A stretch of DNA of 64,000 bases from positions 1 to 64,000 of the forward strand of contig MNXP01000050.1 in the NCBI GenBank assembly GCA_001872625.1, in the 5' to 3' direction. The notes beneath the pieces are model-generated. The model had not been told where the DNA came from and ran no database searches. It saw only the letters and a list, made by a program, of their open reading frames with translations. The stretch is from Bacteroidetes bacterium CG2_30_33_31 (GTDB lineage: Bacteria > Bacteroidota > Bacteroidia > Bacteroidales > UBA1556). The translations under genes and the position numbers were made by a program. Shown in pieces: positions 17,484 to 26,471 of the stretch. How positions within the stretch are numbered: the first letter of the stretch is position 1; the number at the start of each line of letters is the position of its first letter.

Positions 17484-18233
17484 ATGAAACTTTTACTCAT
17501 AAGCAATTCAACCATGGCTGGAGAAACCTATTTGGGCTGGCCTCAAGAATATATTAAAAATTTTTTGAAAAACGAAGTGAAACGAGTTATTTTCATTCCT
17601 TACGCTGGTGTAAACCTTGCGGAAGAAGGAGTTAAAACTTCATGGGATATTTATGAAAAGCGCGTGGCTGCCGTATATAAAAATCTTGGTTATGAATTAA
17701 AATCGATACATAATTTTGCTGATCCAATAAAAGCTATAAAAGAAGCAGAAGCAATTGCCGTAGGCGGAGGTAATACATACTATCTTGTTAAAGAAATGCA
17801 TGAAACAGGTGTAATGGATGCCATTAGAGAAAAAGTTTTAGAAGGCATTCCTTACATGGGTTGGAGTGCTGGTGCCAATGTGGCTTGTCCAAGTTTAAAG
17901 ACCACCAACGATATGCCAATTGTGGAACCCAAGAGTTTCAACTGCCTAAATATCATTCCTTTTCAGATAAATCCACATTATCTTGACGCTCATCCTGAAG
18001 GACATGGTGGTGAAACTCGAGAACAAAGAATCAATGAATTTCTCACAATTAACAGAAATATTTATGTCGTAGGATTAAGAGAAGCATGTCTTTTACAAGT
18101 TGATGGCAACAAACTTGAACTAAAAGGCAAACATCCAATGCGCATTTTTAAATATGGAAACAAAGCTGTGGAAATGCCTGTAGGCGCAGATTTACAATTT
18201 CTGATGAATAGCCCAAAATTAAATTACATATAA
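17484..18233 (+). CDS. pepE: Dipeptidase E (peptidase S51, aspartyl dipeptidase)
   Basis: Cleaves dipeptides with an N-terminal aspartate, in the cytoplasm. The 249-residue chain shows AVGGGNTYYLVKEM (about residues 92-105), the nucleophile elbow GWSAGANVACPS with Ser128, and QINPHYLD with the catalytic His165. Length and order agree with family S51. The stop codon directly abuts the ATG of the M13 peptidase gene, so the two peptidases form an operon that ends in a strong terminator at 20345-20385. Confidence 0.9.
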   Translation: MKLLLISNSTMAGETYLGWPQEYIKNFLKNEVKRVIFIPYAGVNLAEEGVKTSWDIYEKRVAAVYKNLGYELKSIHNFADPIKAIKEAEAIAVGGGNTYYLVKEMHETGVMDAIREKVLEGIPYMGWSAGANVACPSLKTTNDMPIVEPKSFNCLNIIPFQINPHYLDAHPEGHGGETREQRINEFLTINRNIYVVGLREACLLQVDGNKLELKGKHPMRIFKYGNKAVEMPVGADLQFLMNSPKLNYI

Positions 18234-20294
18234 ATGAATATTATCAAATTAAGCATCGCAGCTCTTGGCATCGTAAGTATAGCAGGCTGTGCCCATGACA
18301 CAAAAAATAATAAAATGGAAACTGGTAAAACTATTGAAAAAGCTATTGACCTCGCGAATATGGATTCAACCATAAACCCTGGCAATGATTTTTTTAAATA
18401 CGCCAATGGCGGATGGATGTCAAAAAATCAAATACCCGAAGAATTTAGTAGATATGGCGCTTTTGAAGTCTTAGACAAGTTAAATAAGGAGAGAATTAAA
18501 AGTATTATATTGGAAGTTTCCAAAATTAAAAACGCTAAAATAGGCAGTCCGACTCAACAAATTGGCGATTTTTATAAAGCCGCTATGGATACTTTAGCTA
18601 TTAATAAACTCGGTTTTCAGCCAATCAAAGCATTGTTAGAATCCATTGACCAGATGAAAGATAAAAAAGAGATTCCAACAATGCAGGCAAATTTGAATTT
18701 CAAAGGAACCTATCCTATTTTTGCACTATATTCTGCACAAGATGAAAAGAAAAGCGATAGAATTATTGCCAATATAGCTCAAGGCGGTTTGAGTTTGCCA
18801 GATCGCGATTATTATACCAGCAACGACCCAAGGTCAATAGAAATAAGAAAATTCTACTCATCCTACTTAATTGATATGTTAAAATTGACTGGTTACGACG
18901 ATGCAACTGCTAAAAAACTTTCTTTGGTGATAATGAAAATGGAGACAAGATTAGCAAAAGCATCTATGACAAGATTGGAACAAAGAGATCCAAAAAATGT
19001 TTATCATTTATTGACTTTAGACAAGCTTCAGAAATTGGCACCCACATATAATTTCTCTGATTACCTGAATGCTCTTGGGATAACTAACATAGCTGATTTA
19101 AATGTAAACCAACCAAAATTTATTAAAGAAATTGGTTTGATGATGAAAGATATTTCTCTCGACGAATGGAAGTTATATTTAAAATGGAATGTAATAAATA
19201 GCAATGCTGATTTGCTTTCTTCTGATTTTCAAGAATTAAAATTTGACTTCTTTGGCAAGAAATTCTCAGGAACACAAAAAATGCAAGAACGATGGAAAAG
19301 AGTTGTTTCGGCAGTAAATGGAAATCTGGGCGAGGCTATGGGAAAACTTTATGTCGATAAATATTTTCCAAAAGAAGCTAAAGAAAGGATGATAAAATTA
19401 GTATCAAATCTGAAAATTTCTTTAGGAGAAAGTATTAAAAACTTAGACTGGATGAGCGATGTAACCAAAGGAAAAGCAATTGAAAAATTGAATAAAATTA
19501 ATGTAAAAGTTGGCTACCCAAATAAATGGATAGATTACAGCAGCATAAAAATTTCAGCAAATAATTATGTTCAAAATTCTTGGAATTGTGCTGAGTTTGA
19601 ATACAAATATAACCTTAATAAAATTGGAAAACCTGTCGATAGGGATGAATGGGGAATGACACCACAAACGGTAAATGCCTATTATAGCCCAAATATGAAT
19701 GAAATTGTTTTCCCAGCAGCAATATTACAACCCCCATTTTTTGATATGAATGCCGACGATGCTGTAAACTATGGAGCTATTGGAGTGGTTATTGGACATG
19801 AAATGACTCACGGATTTGACGACCAAGGCAGACTATATGATCTAAACGGCAATTTAACCGACTGGTGGACAAAAGAAGATGCTGATAAATTTAAAGCAAA
19901 AACTCAAATTATTGTAAATCAATACAATAACTATAGCTTTGGTGATTCATTAAACATTAATGGAAATCTTACATTAGGAGAAAATATTGCTGATAATGGC
20001 GGATTATTTATTGCTCATGCTGCATTATTAAATTCATATAAATCAAATGGCACTCCCAAAAATATTGACAATCTCAATTTTGACCAAAGATTTTTAATTT
20101 CGTATGCTCAAGTATGGCGACAAAATATTCGCCACGAAGAACTAATGCGCCGACTTAAAGAGGATGTTCACTCTCCAGGTGAAGCCCGCGTAAATGCTGG
20201 AGTAGCAAATCTACCTTGGTGGTATGAGGCATTCAATATTAAACATGGCGATATGTTTTATATTGCTCCTGAAAACAGAGCTAAAATATGGTAA
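18234..20294 (+). CDS. M13 family zinc metallopeptidase (neprilysin/PepO-like), lipoprotein
   Basis: A 686-residue envelope metallopeptidase that degrades small peptides. It has a lipoprotein signal (lipobox ending AGC, Cys19), then the M13 N-terminal domain beginning NPGNDFFKYANGGWMSKNQI. The zinc motif is HEMTH (His522, Glu523, His526) followed by GFDDQGR, and the third ligand is Glu583 in GENIADNGG. The typical C-terminal elements, including the closing RAKIW, are all present, so the enzyme looks intact. It is directly coupled to pepE, suggesting joint use of peptides. Family assignment is secure. Confidence 0.94.
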   Translation: MNIIKLSIAALGIVSIAGCAHDTKNNKMETGKTIEKAIDLANMDSTINPGNDFFKYANGGWMSKNQIPEEFSRYGAFEVLDKLNKERIKSIILEVSKIKNAKIGSPTQQIGDFYKAAMDTLAINKLGFQPIKALLESIDQMKDKKEIPTMQANLNFKGTYPIFALYSAQDEKKSDRIIANIAQGGLSLPDRDYYTSNDPRSIEIRKFYSSYLIDMLKLTGYDDATAKKLSLVIMKMETRLAKASMTRLEQRDPKNVYHLLTLDKLQKLAPTYNFSDYLNALGITNIADLNVNQPKFIKEIGLMMKDISLDEWKLYLKWNVINSNADLLSSDFQELKFDFFGKKFSGTQKMQERWKRVVSAVNGNLGEAMGKLYVDKYFPKEAKERMIKLVSNLKISLGESIKNLDWMSDVTKGKAIEKLNKINVKVGYPNKWIDYSSIKISANNYVQNSWNCAEFEYKYNLNKIGKPVDRDEWGMTPQTVNAYYSPNMNEIVFPAAILQPPFFDMNADDAVNYGAIGVVIGHEMTHGFDDQGRLYDLNGNLTDWWTKEDADKFKAKTQIIVNQYNNYSFGDSLNINGNLTLGENIADNGGLFIAHAALLNSYKSNGTPKNIDNLNFDQRFLISYAQVWRQNIRHEELMRRLKEDVHSPGEARVNAGVANLPWWYEAFNIKHGDMFYIAPENRAKIW

Positions 20295-20344
20295 TGCAAA
20301 TTGTTTTTTATTAATTGAAATAAAGCCATAAATATTTATTTATC

Positions 20345-20385
20345 ATAAGCTGGCTCAAAACTAATATTGGGTCAGCTTATTTTTT
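20345..20385 (+). terminator. Rho-independent terminator of the pepE-M13 operon
   Basis: Arms 20345-20356 and 20369-20380 form a 12-pair stem (two G-U pairs) around a 12-base loop, followed at once by six T. Confidence 0.8.
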
Positions 20386-20472
20386 AAAAATTTTAATTCT
20401 ATTTTAAAGTTTTAAAAATCAGAATTAAAAATATTTTTTTGTTAGCTTTATCACAAAATCAAATATTTTTTT

Positions 20473-20480
20473 TAGTTTTG
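20473..20480 (+). promoter_or_regulatory. -7 promoter element (TAGTTTTG) for rex
   Basis: A TAnnTTTG match 23 bases before the rex ATG. A TATCACAAAAT stretch at 20450-20460 resembles half of a Rex operator (TTGTGA...TCACAA), but a second half is not clear. Confidence 0.5.
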
Positions 20481-20502
20481 TAAATAATTTATAATTCTAA
20501 TC

Positions 20503-21132
20503 ATGCGACAATTACCAGAAAGAACTGTTGAAAGGCTTAGCCAATACAGGAGAGTTTTATTAAGACTTTTAAGTATAAAAAAAGAATACATTTATTCACA
20601 CGAACTTGCCAGCCTACTTCATATTACAGCGGTTCAAGTGAGACGTGATATAATGCTTATTGGGCACACAGGCACCCTGCGATTAGGATATAAGATTAAA
20701 GACCTTGTAGATTTAATAAGCACTATTATTGACACACCAGGAAAAAGAAACCTTGCCATTGTGGGTATAGGAAACCTAGGACAAGCTCTTATAAATTATA
20801 TTGCAAGCAATCAAGATAAAATTATTCCAGTAGCAATTTTCGATGTAAATGAGAAAAAAATTGGATCCACTTTCCACGGTGTAACTTGTTATTCCATGGA
20901 TATGATGGAAGAAATTGTAAAAAAAGAAAGCATCACTATTGCCCTGCTAACTCTGCCTCCACAATTTGCACAATCTACGGCCAACAGATTAATTGAAGCT
21001 GGAGTTAAAGGCATCATGAATTTTACCCCTACTCTACTTAATTTACAAGGTGCTTTTCTCGAACAATATGATATGATTACTTCCTTGGAGAAGGTAGCTT
21101 ATTTTTCTAAACCTAAATTCTTTGTTTCATAA
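20503..21132 (+). CDS. rex: Redox-sensing transcriptional repressor Rex
   Basis: A 209-residue repressor that senses the NADH/NAD+ ratio and controls fermentation and respiration genes. The N-terminal winged helix is clear: LPERTVERLSQYRRVLLRLL, YIYSHELASLLHITAVQVRR, then DIMLIGHTGTLRLGYKIKDL. The Rossmann domain begins with LAIVGIGNLGQALINYI (about residues 84-100). Length matches the family. It is transcribed alone, with a promoter box 23 bases upstream and a short perfect hairpin after the stop. Autoregulation is plausible but no full operator was found. Confidence 0.94.
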   Translation: MRQLPERTVERLSQYRRVLLRLLSIKKEYIYSHELASLLHITAVQVRRDIMLIGHTGTLRLGYKIKDLVDLISTIIDTPGKRNLAIVGIGNLGQALINYIASNQDKIIPVAIFDVNEKKIGSTFHGVTCYSMDMMEEIVKKESITIALLTLPPQFAQSTANRLIEAGVKGIMNFTPTLLNLQGAFLEQYDMITSLEKVAYFSKPKFFVS

Positions 21133-21152
21133 ATAATTGACATTCAATTATT
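21132..21152. terminator. Short perfect hairpin between converging rex and a lipoprotein gene
   Basis: AATAATTGA (21132-21140) and TCAATTATT (21144-21152) form a nine-pair stem with a three-base loop between two converging genes. The stem is AT-only, so a bidirectional terminator is possible but weak. Confidence 0.4.
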
Positions 21153-21156
21153 AAAA

Positions 21157-21630
21157 TCATTTCGGATTTGAAACTTTTGAATTTATAAGATTGTAATCTA
21201 TAGATTTTTGAATTGTTCCATCTTCATTCCAAAATATCCAAAGTTCTACCCGGTTGCCTTTGCTGAACAAACCTTCATATCTCTTGTTCCCATTAGGATA
21301 ATACACAATTTTTTGTCCATCTTCAATTCCATTCAAGTAATTTCCTGTAGTCAACAATTTTCCATCTTCCGTCCATGCTGACCATTCACCATTTCTCAAA
21401 CCATGAAAATTTTTTCCTTGAATATATTTAGCTCCTGAAATATAATAATCAGTACGCATAGCGTAGGCAGTGTCATCTTTTTGATATTCTAAAGTCGTCT
21501 TTTTAGCTCCATTTTCAAAAGTATCTATTACTATAATATTTGTTTGAATAACAGCAACAGTGCTTGGCTGACCACAGGATGTTATAAATAATCCTATAAA
21601 TAAAATATAAACTATATAACCTAATTTCAT
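21157..21630 (-). CDS. MORN/YwqK-type repeat lipoprotein
   Basis: A 157-residue lipoprotein with lipobox ending ITSC (Cys19). The mature part is made of about four repeats of the YxxGxxxxxGxxxxGxxxGxWxxW type, for example NFHGLRNGEWSAWTEDGKLL and NYLNGIEDGQKIVYYPNGNK. Such repeats are found in MORN and YwqK-like proteins; they usually mediate membrane or protein contacts. The gene lies five bases after the OmpH/Skp-like gene and probably shares its promoter. No specific function can be assigned. Confidence 0.8.
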   Translation of the reverse strand: MKLGYIVYILFIGLFITSCGQPSTVAVIQTNIIVIDTFENGAKKTTLEYQKDDTAYAMRTDYYISGAKYIQGKNFHGLRNGEWSAWTEDGKLLTTGNYLNGIEDGQKIVYYPNGNKRYEGLFSKGNRVELWIFWNEDGTIQKSIDYNLINSKVSNPK

Positions 21631-21635
21631 AAAAC

Positions 21636-22286
21636 TTATTTTTTATTCTTTTTATATTCTTTGTTTAATTTTGCTACTACATCTTCAGTTACGTCGAGCT
21701 CAGGTGTGGCAGATAAAACAGCATTTAGATATGCGTACTGCAAAATCATATCATATCCATTAGCTAAACGATAGCGATTTATAAAAGACAAAATACTATC
21801 GTTTATCTCATTATTTAATGTTTGTTTTCTTACTACAAGCTTTTGAGTTATTTCATCCTCCAAATTTTTAATATCTGTTTGCTGTTTTGTAAGTTCCTCT
21901 TCTCTTGTTTGCTGCTGCTGAAGAGTTAAAGAGCCTGCCTTTCCAGCAACTAAATAATCGTTATAATCTTTTTCAAACTTTTTTGTGCGGCTCTCATAAG
22001 TTGATTGCAAAGAGGCTTGCTCCCTTTCCAATTTTTTTAAAGTGATTTTTACAAACTCATACTCCTTCCATAGAGTATCAGTATTGATATAAACGACTTT
22101 CAAATTACCAAACGAACCTGTCTTATTATATAATTTTGTATTTATTAAACTTATTGAATCTTCGGCACTTAAAGAAGACTTTGTAGAAATATTACTTGGC
22201 TTTTGAAGTAAAAAAATTATTATTACAGCTATCACAAGCATTAAAGAAACTACAGAATTGAAAATCGTTAGAGTTCTATTATTCAT
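21636..22286 (-). CDS. OmpH/Skp family periplasmic protein
   Basis: A 216-residue protein with one N-terminal hydrophobic segment (VVSLMLVIAVIIIFLLQK) and a long coiled-coil centre rich in Glu, Gln and Lys (about residues 60-150). The family includes the Skp chaperone, which holds outer-membrane proteins in the periplasm. It has the family's VVYINTDTLWKEYEFVK start of the mature part and the YDMILQYAYLNAVL end. I place the start at ATG 22286 (MNNRTL): an ATG 33 bases upstream would lie within the promoter box at 22317-22324. Unusually, the N-terminus looks like a membrane anchor rather than a cleaved signal. Confidence 0.88.
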   Translation of the reverse strand: MNNRTLTIFNSVVSLMLVIAVIIIFLLQKPSNISTKSSLSAEDSISLINTKLYNKTGSFGNLKVVYINTDTLWKEYEFVKITLKKLEREQASLQSTYESRTKKFEKDYNDYLVAGKAGSLTLQQQQTREEELTKQQTDIKNLEDEITQKLVVRKQTLNNEINDSILSFINRYRLANGYDMILQYAYLNAVLSATPELDVTEDVVAKLNKEYKKNKK

Positions 22287-22316
22287 AAAAAAAAGTATTA
22301 AAATTGAATTAATCTG

Positions 22317-22324
22317 CAAAGATA
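22317..22324 (-). promoter_or_regulatory. -7 promoter element for the OmpH-like gene
   Basis: The minus strand reads TATCTTTG, 31 bases before ATG 22286. It excludes the upstream in-frame ATG as the start. It is half of a divergent pair with the box at 22375-22382. Confidence 0.6.
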
Positions 22325-22374
22325 GAATTTAATTATATTGAAAATCGTTTTAAACATTGATAGTGCAAAAGTTA

Positions 22375-22382
22375 TATTTTTG
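22375..22382 (+). promoter_or_regulatory. -7 promoter element (TATTTTTG) for the oxidoreductase gene
   Basis: A TAnnTTTG match 20 bases before the ATG at 22403. Confidence 0.5.
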
Positions 22383-22402
22383 CTCTTTAAAATTTATGGA
22401 TT

Positions 22403-23071
22403 ATGACTATAAAAAGAAATGCAATAGTGTTAGGAGCAACCGGATTGGTTGGAAGAAAACTCGTTGAACTTTTGGTGAATGATGAATCATTTTCAAATAT
22501 AAAATTGATTGTTAGAAGAAACTCCGGATTCTCGCATCCAAAAATTCAAGAGGAAATTGTTGACTTTAATAATATAAACTCTTATAAATCAATACTTAAT
22601 GGGGATATTTTGTTTTCGTGCATGGGTACTACATTAAAACAAGCTGGAGGGAAAAAAGAACAATATAAAGTTGATTTTACATATCAATATGAGGTAGCTA
22701 AAGCGGCATCAGAAAATAGAGTTGCTGATTATGTTTTAGTTTCTTCAGCATCGGCAAGCTATAAATCTAATTTTTTTTATACTAAGACAAAAGGAGAGCT
22801 TGAAGAGGCTATAAAGAAACTGCCATTTATCCACATTAATATAATTCGTCCAAGTGTTTTAATGGGGAAAAGGGAACAAAGTCGCGCTGGTGAAATTTTT
22901 GGAGCAAATTTGATAAATTTTTTAGGTAAACTTATTCCGCCTTTAAAAAAATATAGAGGAATTAAAGCCGAAGAGGTGGCACTTGCTTTAATAAATTCAC
23001 AAAAATTAGCTTCTGATAATAAACTCCAAATCTATGAATTAGCAGAAGTATTTGAGTTATTGAAAAATTAG
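22403..23071 (+). CDS. NAD(P)H-binding oxidoreductase (SDR, HTATIP2-like)
   Basis: A 222-residue atypical short-chain dehydrogenase. The dinucleotide-binding motif VLGATGLVGRKLVELL is at residues 9-24. The middle shows DILFSCMGTTLKQAGGKKEQ, then YVLVSSASA, and a YTKTKGELE segment that supplies the YxxxK pair. The IIRPSVLMGKREQ stretch is typical of the HTATIP2/NAD(P)-binding group. The substrate is unknown. It is transcribed alone, divergent from the OmpH-like gene and convergent with the GHMP kinase gene; a stable hairpin separates the latter two. Confidence 0.85.
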   Translation: MTIKRNAIVLGATGLVGRKLVELLVNDESFSNIKLIVRRNSGFSHPKIQEEIVDFNNINSYKSILNGDILFSCMGTTLKQAGGKKEQYKVDFTYQYEVAKAASENRVADYVLVSSASASYKSNFFYTKTKGELEEAIKKLPFIHINIIRPSVLMGKREQSRAGEIFGANLINFLGKLIPPLKKYRGIKAEEVALALINSQKLASDNKLQIYELAEVFELLKN

Positions 23072-23113
23072 ACTATTTATGAATAAATATACATTATTAA
23101 CTTGAATAAAAAA

Positions 23114-23158
23114 TTAGGGTAACCCATGGGGTCTTGTTTTACAAGTGGATTACCCTAA
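23114..23158. terminator. Long hairpin between converging genes, probable bidirectional terminator
   Basis: Arms 23114-23126 and 23146-23158 pair at 12 of 13 positions, and the loop holds a further CTTGT/ACAAG stem. It lies between the oxidoreductase and GHMP kinase genes, which converge. No long T tract follows, so a processing or regulatory role is also possible. Confidence 0.55.
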
Positions 23159-23296
23159 AGTAGAAAAATGAAAAACATTATTAACACTGCAAATATAATA
23201 TGATAAAATGCTAATTTTACGTAATTTATATCATTAAAGGCATTCAAAGTAAAAACAGGTAATTTACGTATTACAAATACCCAATTATTGTGAAAT

Positions 23297-24319
23297 TTAA
23301 CTTGACCATGATGTCAATCCAATTACGGTAAATTCATAGCGTTTAATTGCGCCGCCATAACTTTCTAATGCTTTGACCACCTTTTCTCGGCTATTATTCG
23401 GACAATAAAAAATCATAAAACCACCGCCACCAGCACCAGAAATTTTTCCACCAGTAGCGCCTGCTTCTATCGCGGTGGCATAAATTTTATCTATCAAAGA
23501 ATTAGAAATCCCATTAGCCATGCGTTTTTTATGCTTCCAGCCAAAGTCCAATATTTTACCAATTTCATCAATTTTGCCAGTCAAAAGAGTTTCTTTCATT
23601 TGCAAGGCTTGGTCTTTAAGTTTATGCATGGCATCAATAGAATCGACATCACCCTTATTAACATTAGCTGATTGATTTTCAATAATTTTAGATGAGAGTC
23701 GAGATGTTTCGGTATAATATAAAACAAGATTAAAGGCGAGTTCATTCAAATAATCGGTTTTAATTCTTAAAGGATTAACAATCACTTTATTATCTTTATA
23801 AAATTCCATAAAATTAACTCCACCAAATGTTGCGGCGTATTGGTCTTGTTTTCCACCAGCCATTTTTAAATCTGTGCGCTCAATTTCATAAGCAAATCGA
23901 GCAATATCGTATTCACCTAATGGCAGATGAAGCCACTCCACAAAAGCTCCTACTATTGCTACTACCAGTGTAGAAGATGTTCCCAAACCTGAACCTGGAG
24001 GGGCATCAACTCTCGTGATCAATTCAAAAGAAAGGGGAGTTTTTGTAAAGTCTTTTATAACTCTATTATATATTCCAGACAACAAAAGTAGCTCATTATC
24101 AGTTGGTAATGTAGCCATAGAAGAATATTCTTCTATCAGATTTTTATCTATTGAATTAAAAATTATCCGTCCATCATTTCTCGGAACAATAGTGGCATAA
24201 GCGTACATATTTATTGTGGCATTAAGAATGGCTCCACCATACAAATCAGAATATGGTGAAACATCGGTGCCACCACCAGCGAGGCCTAATCTTAATGGTG
24301 CTTTACTTCTAATAATCAT
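23297..24319 (-). CDS. GHMP kinase, D-glycero-D-manno-heptose 7-phosphate kinase-like (HddA)
   Basis: A 340-residue small-molecule kinase. It has the HddA-type start SKAPLRLGLAGGGTDVSPYS (residues 4-23), the GHMP ATP loop PPGSGLGTSSTLVVAI (about 107-122) and the C-terminal SGAGGGGFMIFYC motif. The reaction would be phosphorylation of a heptose-7-phosphate or similar sugar for surface glycan. It is the last gene of a polysaccharide operon, nine bases after the GT4 gene. Other sugar kinases of the same subfamily (fucose or mannose type) cannot be excluded. Confidence 0.88.
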   Translation of the reverse strand: MIIRSKAPLRLGLAGGGTDVSPYSDLYGGAILNATINMYAYATIVPRNDGRIIFNSIDKNLIEEYSSMATLPTDNELLLLSGIYNRVIKDFTKTPLSFELITRVDAPPGSGLGTSSTLVVAIVGAFVEWLHLPLGEYDIARFAYEIERTDLKMAGGKQDQYAATFGGVNFMEFYKDNKVIVNPLRIKTDYLNELAFNLVLYYTETSRLSSKIIENQSANVNKGDVDSIDAMHKLKDQALQMKETLLTGKIDEIGKILDFGWKHKKRMANGISNSLIDKIYATAIEAGATGGKISGAGGGGFMIFYCPNNSREKVVKALESYGGAIKRYEFTVIGLTSWSS

Positions 24320-24328
24320 GTTTCGAAA

Positions 24329-25522
24329 TTATAATTGATAAAATTGAAAAATAAAAATTACAATTAATTGTGTTTGGGATTTAGAAAAAAGAATATCAAT
24401 TTTTGATAAAAGAGTCTCCCAGCTATATTTTTTTTTCTCTTCAGTGCAATTGGCTACCATAAATTCTTCTTTAGAATTTTCATAAAAATCGATAATTGCG
24501 TCGGCAATTTTTTCGGGATTTACCTCCACAACAAAGCCTGTTTTTTTATGAATTACAACTTCGGATAAACCACCTACATTGGTTACAATCATAGGTTTAT
24601 CAAAAGAATAACTAATTTGGGTTACACCACTTTGTGTTGCATTTTTATAGGGTTGAACAACTAAATCAACTGCGCTAAAATAAACTCCAACTTGAGAATC
24701 TGGAATAAAATCTGTGCATAAAATTAGTGATTTCTCAATATTTAGCTCTTGAATTAAGTTGTCATAAATTTTCCTATCGGTATAAAACTCACCGGCAATA
24801 ATTGCCTTGATAGCAAGGTTTTTGATACGCTTATCTGCCATTGATTTTAAAAGCAAATCTAATCCTTTATAATCTCTTATAAAACCAAAAAACAAAATAT
24901 ATTTGCCTTGTTCATCTATTTGCAATATTTTTTTTGCTTCATTTTTATCTAATTTCATCCCAAAATTATCGTATAGTGGATGAGGTGTAAAAATTATTGG
25001 TTTAGTAGTTGTAAATGTTTTTAAATCAATCATTACAGACTCCGACATACAAATAAAACCATCAACAAATTTCACAAAATAATTAGAAAGAAACCTATCT
25101 CCTATCCTCTTTTCGTGTGGAATAATATTATCAATAATTGAAACAACTTTAGTGAAATGATTTGTTTTTGCAATTCGAGCAACAGTTCCAAATGCCGGTG
25201 CCATAAAAGGAATCCAGAATTTAATAATTAAATATTTAGGTTTCCATTTTTTTATTTTTCTTCCAACTTTAATCCATGAAAAAGGATTTATTGAGTTGAG
25301 TAAAATTTCAATATCTAAATTGTTGGGCTTAGGTTCATCAGAAAATTGAGATTTGCCTGGAAAAAGAAAATTTGGATATTGAAGGCTGAAAGTGATTATT
25401 TTAACTTTAAAACCTTGTTGTTGATAAGCCTCGGCTAAACGTTGATTGTAACTTGATAACCCTCCACGCAATGGAAAAGCCGAACCCAAAATTACTATAT
25501 CAACAGTTTGATTATCATTCAT
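24329..25522 (-). CDS. Glycosyltransferase family 4
   Basis: A 397-residue GT-B fold enzyme adding a sugar to a lipid-linked or surface glycan. The donor-binding half shows ILFFGFIRDYKGLDLLLKSM (about residues 209-228) and the signature around VVQPYKNATQSGVTQISYSF and TNVGGLSEVV (about 290-325). The N-terminal half starts with GSAFPLRGGLSSYNQRLAEAY, the usual acceptor-domain beginning. It overlaps the upstream GT2 gene by eight bases, which implies translational coupling. The donor and acceptor sugars are not known. Confidence 0.9.
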   Translation of the reverse strand: MNDNQTVDIVILGSAFPLRGGLSSYNQRLAEAYQQQGFKVKIITFSLQYPNFLFPGKSQFSDEPKPNNLDIEILLNSINPFSWIKVGRKIKKWKPKYLIIKFWIPFMAPAFGTVARIAKTNHFTKVVSIIDNIIPHEKRIGDRFLSNYFVKFVDGFICMSESVMIDLKTFTTTKPIIFTPHPLYDNFGMKLDKNEAKKILQIDEQGKYILFFGFIRDYKGLDLLLKSMADKRIKNLAIKAIIAGEFYTDRKIYDNLIQELNIEKSLILCTDFIPDSQVGVYFSAVDLVVQPYKNATQSGVTQISYSFDKPMIVTNVGGLSEVVIHKKTGFVVEVNPEKIADAIIDFYENSKEEFMVANCTEEKKKYSWETLLSKIDILFSKSQTQLIVIFIFQFYQL

Positions 25523-26459
25523 CTATACCGATAGTTTTTTCAATATTATATATATTTCTAATACTGGAATTTCGAGAAATCAATTCAGCTAAAAAACCAC
25601 CAACAAATAATATTGTGCCCATAAGCATACAGAGCATACTTAAATAGAACAAAGGTCTTTCTGTCATTTTAAAAACCAAGAAAAACAATTTTTCAACGGT
25701 TAAATAGCCAGCGATAACAAAACCCAAAGCAAAAAGTACCGTTCCAATTGAGCCAAAGAGATGCATTGGTCTCTTACCAAATTTTGATATAAAGGCTATC
25801 GTCATCAAATCTAAAAATCCATTTATGAATCTTTCCAAACCAAATTTGGTTTTACCATATTTACGGGCTTTATGAACCACAACTTTTTCTCCAATTTTGG
25901 TAAATCCAGACCATTTTGCTATGGCTGGTATGTATCTATGCATCTCTCCATAAACCTCAATTGTTTTTATAACTTCCTTTTTATATGCTTTCAGTCCGCA
26001 ATTCATGTCATGCAAATCAAGGCCAGTTACATATCGAGTAGCTCCATTATAAAATTTTGTCGGCAATGTTTTTGAAAGAGGGTCATGCCTTTTCTTTTTC
26101 CATCCAGAAACTAAATCAAATCCGTCTTCAATAATCATTCGATATAATTCTGGAATTTCGTCAGGGCTATCTTGTAAATCAGCATCCATGGTAATAATCA
26201 CATCACCTTGGGCTGCCACAAAAGCGGAATTCAAAGCAGCTGATTTACCATAATTTCTTCTAAATTTTATTGCTTTTATACATTGATTTTCTTCAGAAAA
26301 TTTCTCAATTATTTTCCAACTACCATCATTACTTCCATCGTCAATAAATAATATTTCGTAGGTAAAGTTATTTTCCAACATCACCTTTTCTATCCATTGA
26401 CGCAGTTCAGGAAGAGATTCAGCTTCATTTAATAAAGCAATTACTACAGATATATTCAT
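25515..26459 (-). CDS. Glycosyltransferase family 2, polyprenyl-phosphate type
   Basis: A 314-residue membrane glycosyltransferase. The GT-A domain has VVIALLNEAESLPELRQWIE, the metal site DADLQDSPDEI (about residues 94-104) and a CGLKAYKKEV segment. Two C-terminal transmembrane helices follow (about 230-300), as in dolichyl- or undecaprenyl-phosphate mannosyl/glucosyltransferases (DPM1/GtrB/ArnC type). It probably loads a sugar on the lipid carrier for surface glycan assembly. It lies 12 bases after the DUF4199 gene in the operon and overlaps the GT4 gene. Confidence 0.92.
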   Translation of the reverse strand: MNISVVIALLNEAESLPELRQWIEKVMLENNFTYEILFIDDGSNDGSWKIIEKFSEENQCIKAIKFRRNYGKSAALNSAFVAAQGDVIITMDADLQDSPDEIPELYRMIIEDGFDLVSGWKKKRHDPLSKTLPTKFYNGATRYVTGLDLHDMNCGLKAYKKEVIKTIEVYGEMHRYIPAIAKWSGFTKIGEKVVVHKARKYGKTKFGLERFINGFLDLMTIAFISKFGKRPMHLFGSIGTVLFALGFVIAGYLTVEKLFFLVFKMTERPLFYLSMLCMLMGTILFVGGFLAELISRNSSIRNIYNIEKTIGIDE

Positions 26460-26471
26460 GAATTTATTTAT

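Noticed and set aside
20440-20480. Rex operator in front of rex
   Set aside because: Only one half-site (TCACAA) is recognisable; the symmetric partner is missing.
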